Below, piece after piece: positions 7,756 through 16,195 of a stretch of 64,000 nucleotides of DNA. The stretch is from positions 27,833 through 91,832 of the forward strand of contig NZ_MRWD01000016.1 in NCBI RefSeq assembly GCF_002093625.1, given 5' to 3'. The stretch is from Rouxiella silvae. Its GTDB lineage: Bacteria; Pseudomonadota; Gammaproteobacteria; Enterobacterales; Enterobacteriaceae. Numbering within the stretch: the stretch's first letter is position 1; each line of letters opens with the position of its first letter. The notes beneath the pieces were generated by a model. That model had not been told where the DNA came from and did not search any database. It saw nothing but the letters and a program-made list of their open reading frames with translations. Both the position numbers and the translations under genes were made by a program.

Positions 7756-9261
7756 ATGATTAAATTAAGAAAGAAACGCGTTAAACCGATGCATATCAAT
7801 GACATTACGATCATTGACGATAGCAAGCTTAAAAAAGCTATCACCGCAGCGGCTCTGGGTAATGCCATGGAGTGGTTCGACTTTGGTGTCTATGGCTTTG
7901 TTGCCGTCGCACTCGGTCAGGTATTTTTCCCCGGTGCAGATCCGGGTCTACAGATGATTGCCGCGCTGGCAACCTTCTCTGTTCCCTTCCTCGTCCGCCC
8001 TCTCGGCGGTCTATTCTTTGGAAGGCTCGGTGACAAGTTCGGTCGCCAAAAAGTGCTTTCAATTACCATCATTATTATGTCGGTCAGTACCTTCTGTATC
8101 GGCCTGATACCTTCCTATGCCAGCATCGGTATCTGGGCGCCCATTTTGCTTCTGTTAGCCAAATTGGCGCAGGGTTTCTCCGTGGGTGGCGAATATACCG
8201 GTGCGGCCATTTTTGTGGCGGAGTACTCTCCGGACAGAAAACGCGGCTTCCTCGGCAGCTGGCTTGACTTCGGCTCCATCGCTGGTTTTATTCTTGGCGC
8301 AGGGGTAGTTATTCTGATCACTAGCATCGTTGGGGACCAAAACTTCCTCGATTGGGGTTGGCGTCTGCCGTTCTTTATTGCTGCACCGTTGGGTCTGATT
8401 GGAATTTATCTGCGCCACGCACTGGAAGAGACTCCGACCTTCCAGCAGCACGTTGATAAAATCGACAGCAACTCGCGTAAAGAGATTGCAGAACCGCCGA
8501 GAGTGTCGTTCCGCGAAATTTTCACCAAACAGTGGAAAGCATTGATTATCAGCGTAGGTATGGTGATCGCGACCAATGTCACCTATTACATGCTGCTGAC
8601 TTACATGCCAAGCTACCTGTCACACAGCCTTCACTACTCGGAAGACCATGGCTTGCTTATCATTATTGCCATCATGGTCGGTATGCTGTTCGTACAACCG
8701 TTTATGGGGCTGCTGAGCGACCGCTTTGGTCGTAAGCCGTTTGTGATTATCGGCAGTATCGGTCTGTTTATTCTGGCAATTCCGTGCTTCATTTTGATTC
8801 AAAGCAACGTGATTGGTCTGATATTCCTCGGTCTGCTTATCCTTGCCGTGTTGCTCAACTGCTTTATCGGCGTTATGGCCTCCACGCTGCCCGCGATGTT
8901 CCCAACCAACATTCGCTACAGCGCGCTGGCTATTGCCTTCAACATTTCGGTGCTGGTTGCTGGCCTCACGCCAACGATTGCCGCCTGGCTGGTTGAAGCG
9001 ACCAACAACCTGTTTATGCCTGCGTACTACCTGATGGTGGTTGCCGTTATTGGACTTGTTACCGGTGTTTACATGAAGGAAACCGCCAACAAGCCGTTGA
9101 AAGGGGCAACGCCTGCGGCGTCTGACAGAGCGGAAGCAGTGGAAATTTTGCAGGAGCATCATGATAATATCGAACAGAAAATCGAAGATATCGATGCACA
9201 AATTGCGGAACTACAGGGTAAAAGAAAGAATCTTATCGATCAGCATCCTGAAATTAACTGA
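7756..9261 (+). CDS. proP: Osmosensing proline/glycine betaine:H+ symporter ProP
   Basis: A 12-helix major facilitator protein very close to E. coli ProP throughout, for example GNAMEWFDFGVYGF, QGFSVGGEYTGA and ASTLPAMFPT. It imports proline, glycine betaine and ectoine with protons when osmolality rises. The C-terminal tail (last about 45 residues, from DNIEQKIEDIDAQIAEL) is the heptad coiled coil used to tune osmotic activation in E. coli. The start is taken at 7756 (MIKLRKK) because AGGGAAG precedes it and it aligns with E. coli; an in-frame start 30 bases upstream is less likely. Length from this start is 501 residues. Confidence 0.96.
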   Translation: MIKLRKKRVKPMHINDITIIDDSKLKKAITAAALGNAMEWFDFGVYGFVAVALGQVFFPGADPGLQMIAALATFSVPFLVRPLGGLFFGRLGDKFGRQKVLSITIIIMSVSTFCIGLIPSYASIGIWAPILLLLAKLAQGFSVGGEYTGAAIFVAEYSPDRKRGFLGSWLDFGSIAGFILGAGVVILITSIVGDQNFLDWGWRLPFFIAAPLGLIGIYLRHALEETPTFQQHVDKIDSNSRKEIAEPPRVSFREIFTKQWKALIISVGMVIATNVTYYMLLTYMPSYLSHSLHYSEDHGLLIIIAIMVGMLFVQPFMGLLSDRFGRKPFVIIGSIGLFILAIPCFILIQSNVIGLIFLGLLILAVLLNCFIGVMASTLPAMFPTNIRYSALAIAFNISVLVAGLTPTIAAWLVEATNNLFMPAYYLMVVAVIGLVTGVYMKETANKPLKGATPAASDRAEAVEILQEHHDNIEQKIEDIDAQIAELQGKRKNLIDQHPEIN

Positions 9262-9334
9262 TTGCTGATGTTGGCAGACGACGCAATTTGGTCAGTTGCT
9301 AATTTAAAAGAATAACGTCTTAGGCACGTTTAAA

Positions 9335-9363
9335 GCCGGTCAGCAGCGCTGACCGGCTTTTTT
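9335..9363. terminator. Bidirectional terminator between proP and the ABC transporter operon
   Basis: Perfect ten-pair stem GCCGGTCAGC/GCTGACCGGC with a three-base loop, followed by six T on the plus strand; on the minus strand it is followed by CTTTAAACG, a weaker tail. Serves proP and probably also the convergent operon. Confidence 0.88.
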
Positions 9364-9381
9364 AATCCACTTCTTCAAAGA

Positions 9382-10074
9382 TTAGGTGCGAACTCTAAGC
9401 GCCGCCTCAAGCTTGTCGGCAATTTTGGTCACCACGTAGGCGATAACCATGTAAAACACCACTGCCACCAAAAAGGCTTCGAGATAGTAATAATTGAGTG
9501 CTGCCGCTAACTGCGCCTGAGCAAATATATCGACCACTTCAATCGCAAAGGCCAGTGAAAGTGCCTTCATAATCACCATGAACGAGTTGGCCAAGTCAGG
9601 AATGGCCGCAATAATCATCTGCGGGAACAACACTCTTCGAAACAGCTGACTGCCGGTATAACCCAGCGAATGGGCCGCATCAGCCTGACCGCTGTCAAAC
9701 GAGTTTAACGCCCCTTTGATAACCTCAGCCTGAAACGCCGCCACGCACGCGCTTAAGGCGACGATAATAATCACCCAGTTCGGCAATGAGTGGCCGTTAT
9801 AGTCAATCCCGAACAGTGAAGCAGTGAAGTGCACCGCCGTCGGTAGACCGTAGTAGGCGAGGAAAATCATCACCACCATCGGAATGCCTTTAAAGGTGAC
9901 TTTGTACGCCACCACCAGTTGGCGCAGCACCGGTATCTTTTTGTGCTCGATAAACGCAAACAGGCCGCCGATTAAGGTCGAAAATATGAATATCGTCAAC
10001 GCCATCAGTAGCGTATTGGGCACCGCGTCTAAAATGCTCCAAAAATCCGGGATCAGTACATCGATATCAAACAT
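9382..10074 (-). CDS. Amino-acid ABC transporter permease (distal)
   Basis: A 230-residue inner-membrane permease of the His/Glu/Gln/Arg/opine family with about five helices and the cytoplasmic EAA loop (DAAHSLGYTGSQLFRRVLFPQM). It pairs with the permease encoded just upstream to form a heterodimeric channel. Last gene of the minus-strand operon that starts at 15004, with the shared terminator downstream. Confidence 0.88.
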   Translation of the reverse strand: MFDIDVLIPDFWSILDAVPNTLLMALTIFIFSTLIGGLFAFIEHKKIPVLRQLVVAYKVTFKGIPMVVMIFLAYYGLPTAVHFTASLFGIDYNGHSLPNWVIIIVALSACVAAFQAEVIKGALNSFDSGQADAAHSLGYTGSQLFRRVLFPQMIIAAIPDLANSFMVIMKALSLAFAIEVVDIFAQAQLAAALNYYYLEAFLVAVVFYMVIAYVVTKIADKLEAALRVRT

Positions 10075-10095
10075 AGGTTAGTGACCTTCTCTCTG

Positions 10096-10803
10096 TCAGA
10101 TGCTCGCCGTGAGCTTTATCTTGGTGGGCGCATTCTTCGAGGTGTATTTCGACAAACGAAGCTCGAAGAAGCGCACGATAAGCCAGGCAATCAGGCACAG
10201 TACCGAATAGATAACGCCAAGTACCAGATAGGTTCCAAACTGATACTGGTTATAAGAGCGTTCCATAATCAGATGCGCCGTTGCCATGACGTCGGCGGCC
10301 CCGATGTACATCACCAGCGCCACGTTGTGGATCAGGTAAATAATGGCGTTTCCATAACCCGGAAGGCCAATATGTAGCGCCTGCGGGCCGGCAATGCGGG
10401 TCACTTTTTGGTAAAAACTGTATCCCAGACTGTCAGCGGCGTCGTGCTGTCCCCGCTCAACGGCCAAATACGCAGGCCGCATCACCTCGGATAAATAGCC
10501 GCCGTGATACAGACTCAACCCCACCATTGAAGCCAGCGTCGGTGTAATGAAGTCTTTCATGCCAAACAGGCCAACAAAAATGGGCAGGCCGTAAAAAGCC
10601 ACAAACAGTTGCAGCACAACCGGCACGCTGCGGGCATAGGACACGTAGAGGTCGGCCAATTGGCTGACCACCGGTATTCTGCGCACTCGGAAGGTTGTCG
10701 CAATCAACGCCAGCAGGAAGCCGGCGATGAGTGCCACAAACATAATCGCTAGCGTCAACGGCAAAGCCGAGAGTAGCTCGGGAATCATGGTGGTAAGATC
10801 CAC
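10096..10803 (-). CDS. Amino-acid ABC transporter permease (proximal)
   Basis: A 235-residue permease of the polar amino-acid/opine family; EAA loop at DAADSLGYSFYQKVTRIAGPQA. The start codon is GTG at 10803, supported by AGGAG about eight bases upstream (CTGG-free spacer, then GTGGATC). Second subunit of the same transporter as the gene at 9382, separated from it by 21 bases. Confidence 0.88.
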   Translation of the reverse strand: MDLTTMIPELLSALPLTLAIMFVALIAGFLLALIATTFRVRRIPVVSQLADLYVSYARSVPVVLQLFVAFYGLPIFVGLFGMKDFITPTLASMVGLSLYHGGYLSEVMRPAYLAVERGQHDAADSLGYSFYQKVTRIAGPQALHIGLPGYGNAIIYLIHNVALVMYIGAADVMATAHLIMERSYNQYQFGTYLVLGVIYSVLCLIAWLIVRFFELRLSKYTSKNAPTKIKLTASI

Positions 10804-10873
10804 GTTGAAACACTCCTAAATGTAATTTCAGCTTTGACCGTTGACCAAAGAAGGCGGAGTAAGGATAAGCGCC

Positions 10874-11698
10874 CTACTTGATGTATTTAACCACGTCTTC
10901 GCCAAACCACTTCTGTGACAGCTTGGCCATAGTGCCGTCATCTTTCAGCTCTTTAAGCGCCTTGTTCACGTCGTCAGCCAGCACTTTGTTTTCATCTGAA
11001 CGATGGATAAGCACGTAGGTGTTTTTGATGGCCACCGGCTCGCTGGCTTTAATATTTAGCTTCAGATTATCGATCACGGTCTGTTCTCCGAGGTTCGATG
11101 GCAGAATTAGCGCGTCGTATTTGCCGCCCTGAACTTCTTTCAGGCGGTCCGGATAAGGCACACCGGCGCTGGAGGCGCTGATATTGAGTTTGTATCCGCT
11201 GTTTTCCTGCTGCCATTGGTTAACAAATTTATAAACACCACCGCCGGCGGTCACTGGAACGATGTTTTTGCCCACCAGGTCTTTCATTTCGCTGATGTTA
11301 CTGTCTTTGCGGCTGTAGATTTTCATCAGGCTGGCCCCTTCCGGATTGGATGGGATCAGGAACTGTTTGCTGCGCTCAGGGGCAATATAAAAACCGGCGG
11401 TTGCCATGTCGTATTTACCGGTAGCGAGGCCCGTTTCTTGAGCGATTTCTCCTGCGCCTTCCATTTCAAACTTGTATTGAGGCAGCTTGGCGTTGATGGC
11501 TCTCAACAGGTCCGGCTCATAGCCCTGAGGTTCAACGCCGATAGCGCCCCACGAAAGTGGTTTTGATTCCGCAGCCGTCGCAATTTTAATCACCCGCACG
11601 TCGGCATGGGCATAGCCGATTGAGGAGGCCGCGATAGCCACACCCCCCAGCAGAGCAAGGCTGAAACGGCGGCGTAAAGTCGATTTGTTTGCAGGCAT
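10874..11698 (-). CDS. Amino-acid ABC transporter periplasmic binding protein
   Basis: A 274-residue family 3 solute-binding protein. Signal peptide with a basic start (NKSTLRRRF) and cleavage after YAHA near residue 32. The body has the family pattern, including the WGAIGVEPQGYEPDLL N-lobe segment, GKYDMATAGF and the C-terminal ALKELKDDGTMAKLSQKWFG. Ligand is unknown; family members bind polar amino acids, cystine or opines. AAGGATAA precedes the ATG, 14 bases after the ATPase gene. Confidence 0.9.
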   Translation of the reverse strand: MPANKSTLRRRFSLALLGGVAIAASSIGYAHADVRVIKIATAAESKPLSWGAIGVEPQGYEPDLLRAINAKLPQYKFEMEGAGEIAQETGLATGKYDMATAGFYIAPERSKQFLIPSNPEGASLMKIYSRKDSNISEMKDLVGKNIVPVTAGGGVYKFVNQWQQENSGYKLNISASSAGVPYPDRLKEVQGGKYDALILPSNLGEQTVIDNLKLNIKASEPVAIKNTYVLIHRSDENKVLADDVNKALKELKDDGTMAKLSQKWFGEDVVKYIK

Positions 11699-11712
11699 TA
11701 TTGTTATCCTTT

Positions 11713-12456
11713 TTATGAGTTATAAGAATGTTCAGAACGGAGGAACTGGGCAAGACGTGGATTGGTCGGACGCTCAAAAATGTCGCTCGGACTCCCTTCG
11801 GCAGCCACCAGCCCTTGGTCCATAAATACGATGCGGTTTGAAACGCTTTTGGCAAACTGCATTTCATGGGTCACCAGCAGTGAAGTAATACCGGACGAGG
11901 TAACGTCTTTAATCACTTTCAACACTTCACCCACCAGCTCGGGGTCCAGTGAGGAGGTCGGTTCGTCGAAGAGGATCACATCCGGTCGCACCGCCAGCGC
12001 GCGTGCAATACCCGTGCGTTGCAGTTGGCCACCGGAAAGTTGTGACGGATAGTGGTCAACTTTTCCTGAAAGACCGACGCGCTCAAGTTCTTCCAGGGCA
12101 ATTTTTCTCGCCTCATCAGCCGATTTACGCTGCACCACCACCAAAGGATCCATCACGTTTTGCAGCACTGTCATATTTTTGAAGACGTTAAACTGCTGAA
12201 AAACCATGGCAGTGCGCAGGCGAATAGCCTGAACGGCCTGTTTGTCGACCGACGAGTAGTCCATGCGAATCTGGTCAAAGGCGATGCTGCCAGAAGATGG
12301 CTTGGCCAAATAGTTAATGCATCTCAGTAGCGTAGTTTTACCGGTGCCGCTGGGACCGATAATGGACACTACGTCACCGCGTTTTACCGAGAGATTAACG
12401 CCGTTAAGGATCTGTGAGCTTCCATAGGAGAGCTTTATATTTTGCAGTTCAAGCAT
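11713..12456 (-). CDS. Amino-acid ABC transporter ATPase
   Basis: A 247-residue ATPase of the GlnQ/HisP type. Walker A is GPSGTGKTTLL (about residues 33-43), the signature is LSGGQLQRTGIARAL, Walker B is VILFDEPTSSLD, and the switch histidine is in LLVTHEM. Strong ribosome site GGAAGGAAA. It energises the importer made with the binding protein and two permeases downstream in the same operon. Confidence 0.95.
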   Translation of the reverse strand: MLELQNIKLSYGSSQILNGVNLSVKRGDVVSIIGPSGTGKTTLLRCINYLAKPSSGSIAFDQIRMDYSSVDKQAVQAIRLRTAMVFQQFNVFKNMTVLQNVMDPLVVVQRKSADEARKIALEELERVGLSGKVDHYPSQLSGGQLQRTGIARALAVRPDVILFDEPTSSLDPELVGEVLKVIKDVTSSGITSLLVTHEMQFAKSVSNRIVFMDQGLVAAEGSPSDIFERPTNPRLAQFLRSEHSYNS

Positions 12457-12498
12457 GTCTGGTGAGTTTCCTTCCGGGTGCGTTGACGTTAATCAAGA

Positions 12499-13065
12499 TT
12501 ATTTCCCGCTGTCGGCGTGGCCGAGAACGTGCATCAGGCGATTGGCCCAGCCAAAAATCGACACGGCATGGATCAGGTCAATAATTTCAGCATCGTTCAA
12601 TCCCACGGCTCTTAAAGCCGCGGTGTCTTCAACCGTTGCCTGCGACGGCACCGCCGAAAGTCGGCGCGCAAAGCGATACACCGCCGCATTACGTGGGCCA
12701 AGCAGTTCGGGTTGCTCAAAATACAGCGCACTGACTACGTCGTTACTTTTGGTCAGATTGGCATGGCGTCGGGCGTGAACCACGGCACAAAACTTGCAGC
12801 CATTGACGATTGAAGCACCCAGTGCGCCCAGCTCGCGGTCGGCGTGGGCCAGGCCACCTTCGACGTACATGATGGCGTTGAAGAGCACCGTGCGGGCAAC
12901 GTAGCTCTCGGGGTCATGCGCCAGCGTGCGCACATATTCCGATATCTTTTTGTTAGACGGTGTCACCTTCATCGCTTCAAGCTGTTCAGGCGTGGCATCG
13001 GCAACCTCAACCGGTGCGAGATAAGGATGCCAGGTCAGCGGTTTCAGGGTCACGGACGGGATCAT
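12499..13065 (-). CDS. AhpD-fold peroxidase-related protein (CMD family)
   Basis: A 188-residue carboxymuconolactone-decarboxylase-fold protein with the full AhpD redox motif: Glu78, eleven residues, Cys90-x2-Cys93, three residues, His97 (ASIVNGCKFCAVVHARRH). This motif marks thiol-dependent hydroperoxidase activity in AhpD. Start ATG overlaps the previous gene's stop (ATGA), indicating coupled translation. In operon with a second CMD protein and a flavin monooxygenase, suggesting removal of peroxide made by the oxygenase or a direct step on its product; this role is inference. Confidence 0.85.
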   Translation of the reverse strand: MIPSVTLKPLTWHPYLAPVEVADATPEQLEAMKVTPSNKKISEYVRTLAHDPESYVARTVLFNAIMYVEGGLAHADRELGALGASIVNGCKFCAVVHARRHANLTKSNDVVSALYFEQPELLGPRNAAVYRFARRLSAVPSQATVEDTAALRAVGLNDAEIIDLIHAVSIFGWANRLMHVLGHADSGK

Positions 13066-13544
13066 AGCAACCTCATCAGGCGCAATCCGCTGGCGACCTT
13101 GGCTTGAAAATTAACAAAGGCAATAAGCTCGGAAAGCGCGACAATTTTCCCGCTATCAAGTCCAGCCAATTCAAGCAGCCTGATATCGCCTGCCTGTGCC
13201 TCACTCGGCGTCAGCGTGACTAAATCAACGTGACGGGCGATGGTGGCCAGCGGCTGCTCAAGATTTACCTCCCCCTTGGCAAAGGCCGCCGTCGCGGCAT
13301 CGACGTCCAGTGCGGCCAGCTGTGTTGAATAATCATCAATCAGCGGCCAATCGGCGTTTAATCTGGCAATACGCAAAGCCACGGCGAGGCGAAAATCATG
13401 CCCTAAAGCTTGACTGTTTGCCGGTTGCAGCACCGAGAGGCGACAAAGCTCGGCACCCTGAACAAATTCAGGGCGAAAACGCCGCGTTTCGAACAGCGCA
13501 TCATCGGGAGAAAGGCCGGCGGCCTTGTCTATTGCATCGATCAC
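13062..13544 (-). CDS. CMD-domain protein without the CxxC motif
   Basis: A 160-residue helical protein of the carboxymuconolactone-decarboxylase fold (end segment FVNFQAKVASGL is typical). It lacks the CxxC of its neighbour, so the two probably form a catalytic/non-catalytic pair. It resembles what I remember as the Avi_7170-type CMD family, often found in two-gene CMD cassettes beside ABC transporters. Start codon is GTG and overlaps the upstream stop as GTGA; the downstream junction is ATGA. Function unknown. Confidence 0.75.
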   Translation of the reverse strand: MIDAIDKAAGLSPDDALFETRRFRPEFVQGAELCRLSVLQPANSQALGHDFRLAVALRIARLNADWPLIDDYSTQLAALDVDAATAAFAKGEVNLEQPLATIARHVDLVTLTPSEAQAGDIRLLELAGLDSGKIVALSELIAFVNFQAKVASGLRLMRLL

Positions 13545-15004
13545 AATGCAGTATCCTTCTTGAGTAAGGGGGTAGAGTCAGTCCATTCGTCGCCCTGAAG
13601 TTCGGGAATGTCATAAGCGACCAAATTGGCAAAATGGGTGTCAACATCGCTGGCAAACAGCGCAGCGGTTATACCGCGTACCAGACGCTCTGCTCCGGCG
13701 CTGACTGCCGGAATATCACCAGAAACCTTGCCGTGGGTGAGCATTGCTGCATCGTTAAAGCAGTGGATCTGCGCAAGCATCGGGCAGGTGCCGGGAACCC
13801 GCTCGCGAAACTCAAAGGCCGGTCCAAGGTCAGGTGACTCCAACAGATTCGCGCGCGGCGTGCCCATATTCTGGGTATAGCGTCCATCAGCCCAGCGGCG
13901 AATGTGGGGAGCCAACGAGGTAAACTCAGGACGGCCACTGAAGTCGTTTGAAAAACCGGTGGCGGCAATCAGGAAGTCGTAGCGCAACAGTCCCTGCGTG
14001 GTGTCAATAAGCAGTTCTCCGGCGTCTTCCTGTACCGAGTTTATGCCGCAGTCGAGCAGGAATCGGGCATTGGCATGGCGAGACACGCGCAGAGTCGAAC
14101 CCCGCGGCGGTGGCGTTTGGGTCGTCGCGGTGTAGTCAACAAACTTCCACTTCCACGCGTCGGGCAACTGATGCATACCGTGCACCACGCCCTGACTGCC
14201 GATGCCGGTCATTTTGTTGATGCGCGGCATCTCTTTACGGCGGATAAGCAAATCTAGGGACTCTGCGCCGGACTCAAGCGCGGTGGCGGCATTGTCCATT
14301 GACGAGGCGCCTGCCCCGATAACGGCCAAACGTTTGCCTTTAAGGGCGGTAAAATCAATATCATCCGCCGAATGTGCCCAGTAGCGGCGGTCTACGTCCT
14401 TGAGAAAGTCGGGAACCGCAAAACCGCCGAGTCCAGAACGACCGGTGGCCAGCACCAGGTGGCGCGTATAAACCCGCCCTGTCTGCGCACCTTCAAGGTC
14501 CAGCGCAATCAGATCACCAGCTGGTACGATTGCGGTCATACGTACGCCGTTTTGTACCGGAAGCGCCAGAACCCGGCGGTACCAAATCAGATAATCCATC
14601 CACTGATGCTTGGGGATTTTGTCCAACGACGCCCAAGCATCCGCGCCCCACTGCGCGGTGAACCAGGCACGGAAGGTGAGCTGCGGCAGGCCGAGTGCCG
14701 GACCGTGCAGGCTTTTTGGCGAACGCAGCGTTTCCATGCGGGCAAAGGTAGCCCACGGTCCTTCAAGCCCTGCCGGAGCAGCATCGTAGGCAACCACATT
14801 ATTTATGCCAGAGAGCACCAGCTTGGCGGTGGCCGCCAGTCCACACATACCGGCACCAATGATAATCACGTCACGCACCGTTGAACCGTCGTGCATGCGT
14901 TCAGGAACCCACGGTTTGGCCGGCAGTTCCAGCAATGAGAGGTCTTCGGCCAGTCGCTTTTCGAGCGCATCTAATCCGGTTCCGTTAGCAACCTGTGCGG
15001 ACAT
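13541..15004 (-). CDS. FAD-dependent monooxygenase-like oxidoreductase
   Basis: A 487-residue flavoprotein with an FAD-binding GxGxxG (IIIGAGMCGLAATAK, about residues 48-62) and a second dinucleotide site (LAVIGAGASSMDNAA, about residues 225-239) for NAD(P)H, plus an ATG motif LIAATGFSNDF. This layout fits flavin monooxygenases of the FMO/Baeyer-Villiger/N-hydroxylase type. It is the first gene of a seven-gene operon (monooxygenase, two CMD proteins, ATPase, binding protein, two permeases), so it probably oxidises the imported substrate. AGAGG precedes the ATG. The exact reaction is unknown. Confidence 0.82.
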   Translation of the reverse strand: MSAQVANGTGLDALEKRLAEDLSLLELPAKPWVPERMHDGSTVRDVIIIGAGMCGLAATAKLVLSGINNVVAYDAAPAGLEGPWATFARMETLRSPKSLHGPALGLPQLTFRAWFTAQWGADAWASLDKIPKHQWMDYLIWYRRVLALPVQNGVRMTAIVPAGDLIALDLEGAQTGRVYTRHLVLATGRSGLGGFAVPDFLKDVDRRYWAHSADDIDFTALKGKRLAVIGAGASSMDNAATALESGAESLDLLIRRKEMPRINKMTGIGSQGVVHGMHQLPDAWKWKFVDYTATTQTPPPRGSTLRVSRHANARFLLDCGINSVQEDAGELLIDTTQGLLRYDFLIAATGFSNDFSGRPEFTSLAPHIRRWADGRYTQNMGTPRANLLESPDLGPAFEFRERVPGTCPMLAQIHCFNDAAMLTHGKVSGDIPAVSAGAERLVRGITAALFASDVDTHFANLVAYDIPELQGDEWTDSTPLLKKDTAL

Positions 15005-15172
15005 AATTAAAACCTCTGATTATCGTCTAGCGTATATAAAATACTTATATTCAATTATATGAAAAACGCATTATGATTCATTGTGTATGCGAATTCTTAA
15101 TACTAATTAATAATTAGCTTATTCTAAAAATGCAATTAAAATTGTCGCTGATGAAAAATTAAGGACTTACCG

Positions 15173-16141
15173 ATGGCGAAAATGACCTCCCTCAACGATT
15201 TAGATCTTCGACAGTTAGAGGCTTTCTCTGCGGTTATCTCGTCGGGCAGCGTGACAGCAGCGGCTAAAGTTCTGCAGCGCTCACAGCCTGCCGTCAGCCG
15301 GTTGATTCAAGATTTGGAAAACGCGATGGGTTACCCACTTTTTTTACGCAACGGGCCGCGCATTCACCCGACCGAGCAGGCCCTGCGCCTGCATGAATAC
15401 GTAGAGACGGCGCTGATTTCACTGCAGCAGATAAGACTGCGAGCCAATGAAATCTGGAAAGAAGAAAAAACGCCGCTGCTGGTTGCAGCAACCCCGTCTA
15501 TGGCTTCAGGTTTACTGCCCATGGCGCTGGCAAAAATAAACCTCGACGATGCGGTACAAATTCTGAGCGACTCGGCCGAGCAAACAGCGCACGCCATTAT
15601 TACCGCACAGGCCGAATTAGGCGTTAGCAGCCTGCCCCTTGAGCATCAGGGAGTTTTGGTGCATTGGATTGGTCAGTCACGCTGCGTATTAGCACTGAAA
15701 GAAAGCGATCCGCTGGCGCAAAAAAGTCAGATTTCGCTTGGCGATTTGGCCGATCGCAAATTGATTACGCCCTACAATCCGTATCGCCTGCGTAGGCGCT
15801 ATGAGCAGGTGTTGCGCAAAGCCAAGGTTAAACCAGCAGGAATCATTGAAACCAACTCATCGGTGAACATTCTCGCCTGTATTCGCGCAGGACTGGGCGT
15901 TGCGATCCTTGAACCGGTCACCGCCTACGGCTTGCCATTGTCTGGGGTGGTATTGCGGGAGCTTGATGTTGACATTCCGTATTATTTTGGCGTCACCACG
16001 CCGCTGTCAAAACCACCGCGACCCATCGTGCTGGCGTTAATTGAAGCCCTGAAGCAGGCTGCTGCCAGTATCCTGCCAGAGTTTGTCTGTCTCGAGGCCA
16101 ATGAGCATGCGCGGGTCATGCAGTCTCTGCATCAGGAATAG
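15173..16141 (+). CDS. LysR-type regulator of the monooxygenase/ABC operon
   Basis: A 322-residue LysR protein. The winged helix-turn-helix is at residues 8-66 (LRQLEAFSAVISSGSVTAAA, then SQPAVSRLIQDLE). The rest is the periplasmic-binding-like effector domain. The overall look is of the OccR/NocR opine-regulator branch, matching the opine-type transporter it faces. It is divergent from the operon across 168 AT-rich bases, the usual arrangement for control of a divergent target. AAGGAC precedes the ATG. Confidence 0.88.
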   Translation: MAKMTSLNDLDLRQLEAFSAVISSGSVTAAAKVLQRSQPAVSRLIQDLENAMGYPLFLRNGPRIHPTEQALRLHEYVETALISLQQIRLRANEIWKEEKTPLLVAATPSMASGLLPMALAKINLDDAVQILSDSAEQTAHAIITAQAELGVSSLPLEHQGVLVHWIGQSRCVLALKESDPLAQKSQISLGDLADRKLITPYNPYRLRRRYEQVLRKAKVKPAGIIETNSSVNILACIRAGLGVAILEPVTAYGLPLSGVVLRELDVDIPYYFGVTTPLSKPPRPIVLALIEALKQAAASILPEFVCLEANEHARVMQSLHQE

Positions 16142-16150
16142 ACATAAAAA

Positions 16151-16180
16151 ATCCCGCCAGATAGCGGGATTCATTTTTTT
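16151..16180. terminator. Shared terminator of the LysR gene and tyrR
   Basis: ATCCCGC-cagata-GCGGGAT stem, T-rich tail to the right (TCATTTTTTT) and A-rich sequence to the left (ATAAAAA), so it can serve both convergent genes. Confidence 0.85.
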
Positions 16181-16195
16181 GCCAACGACAGCGCT

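Noticed and set aside
8620..9201. 193-codon minus-strand frame inside proP
   Set aside because: Antisense shadow of a highly conserved gene; the product is His/Asn/Gln-rich with no domain.
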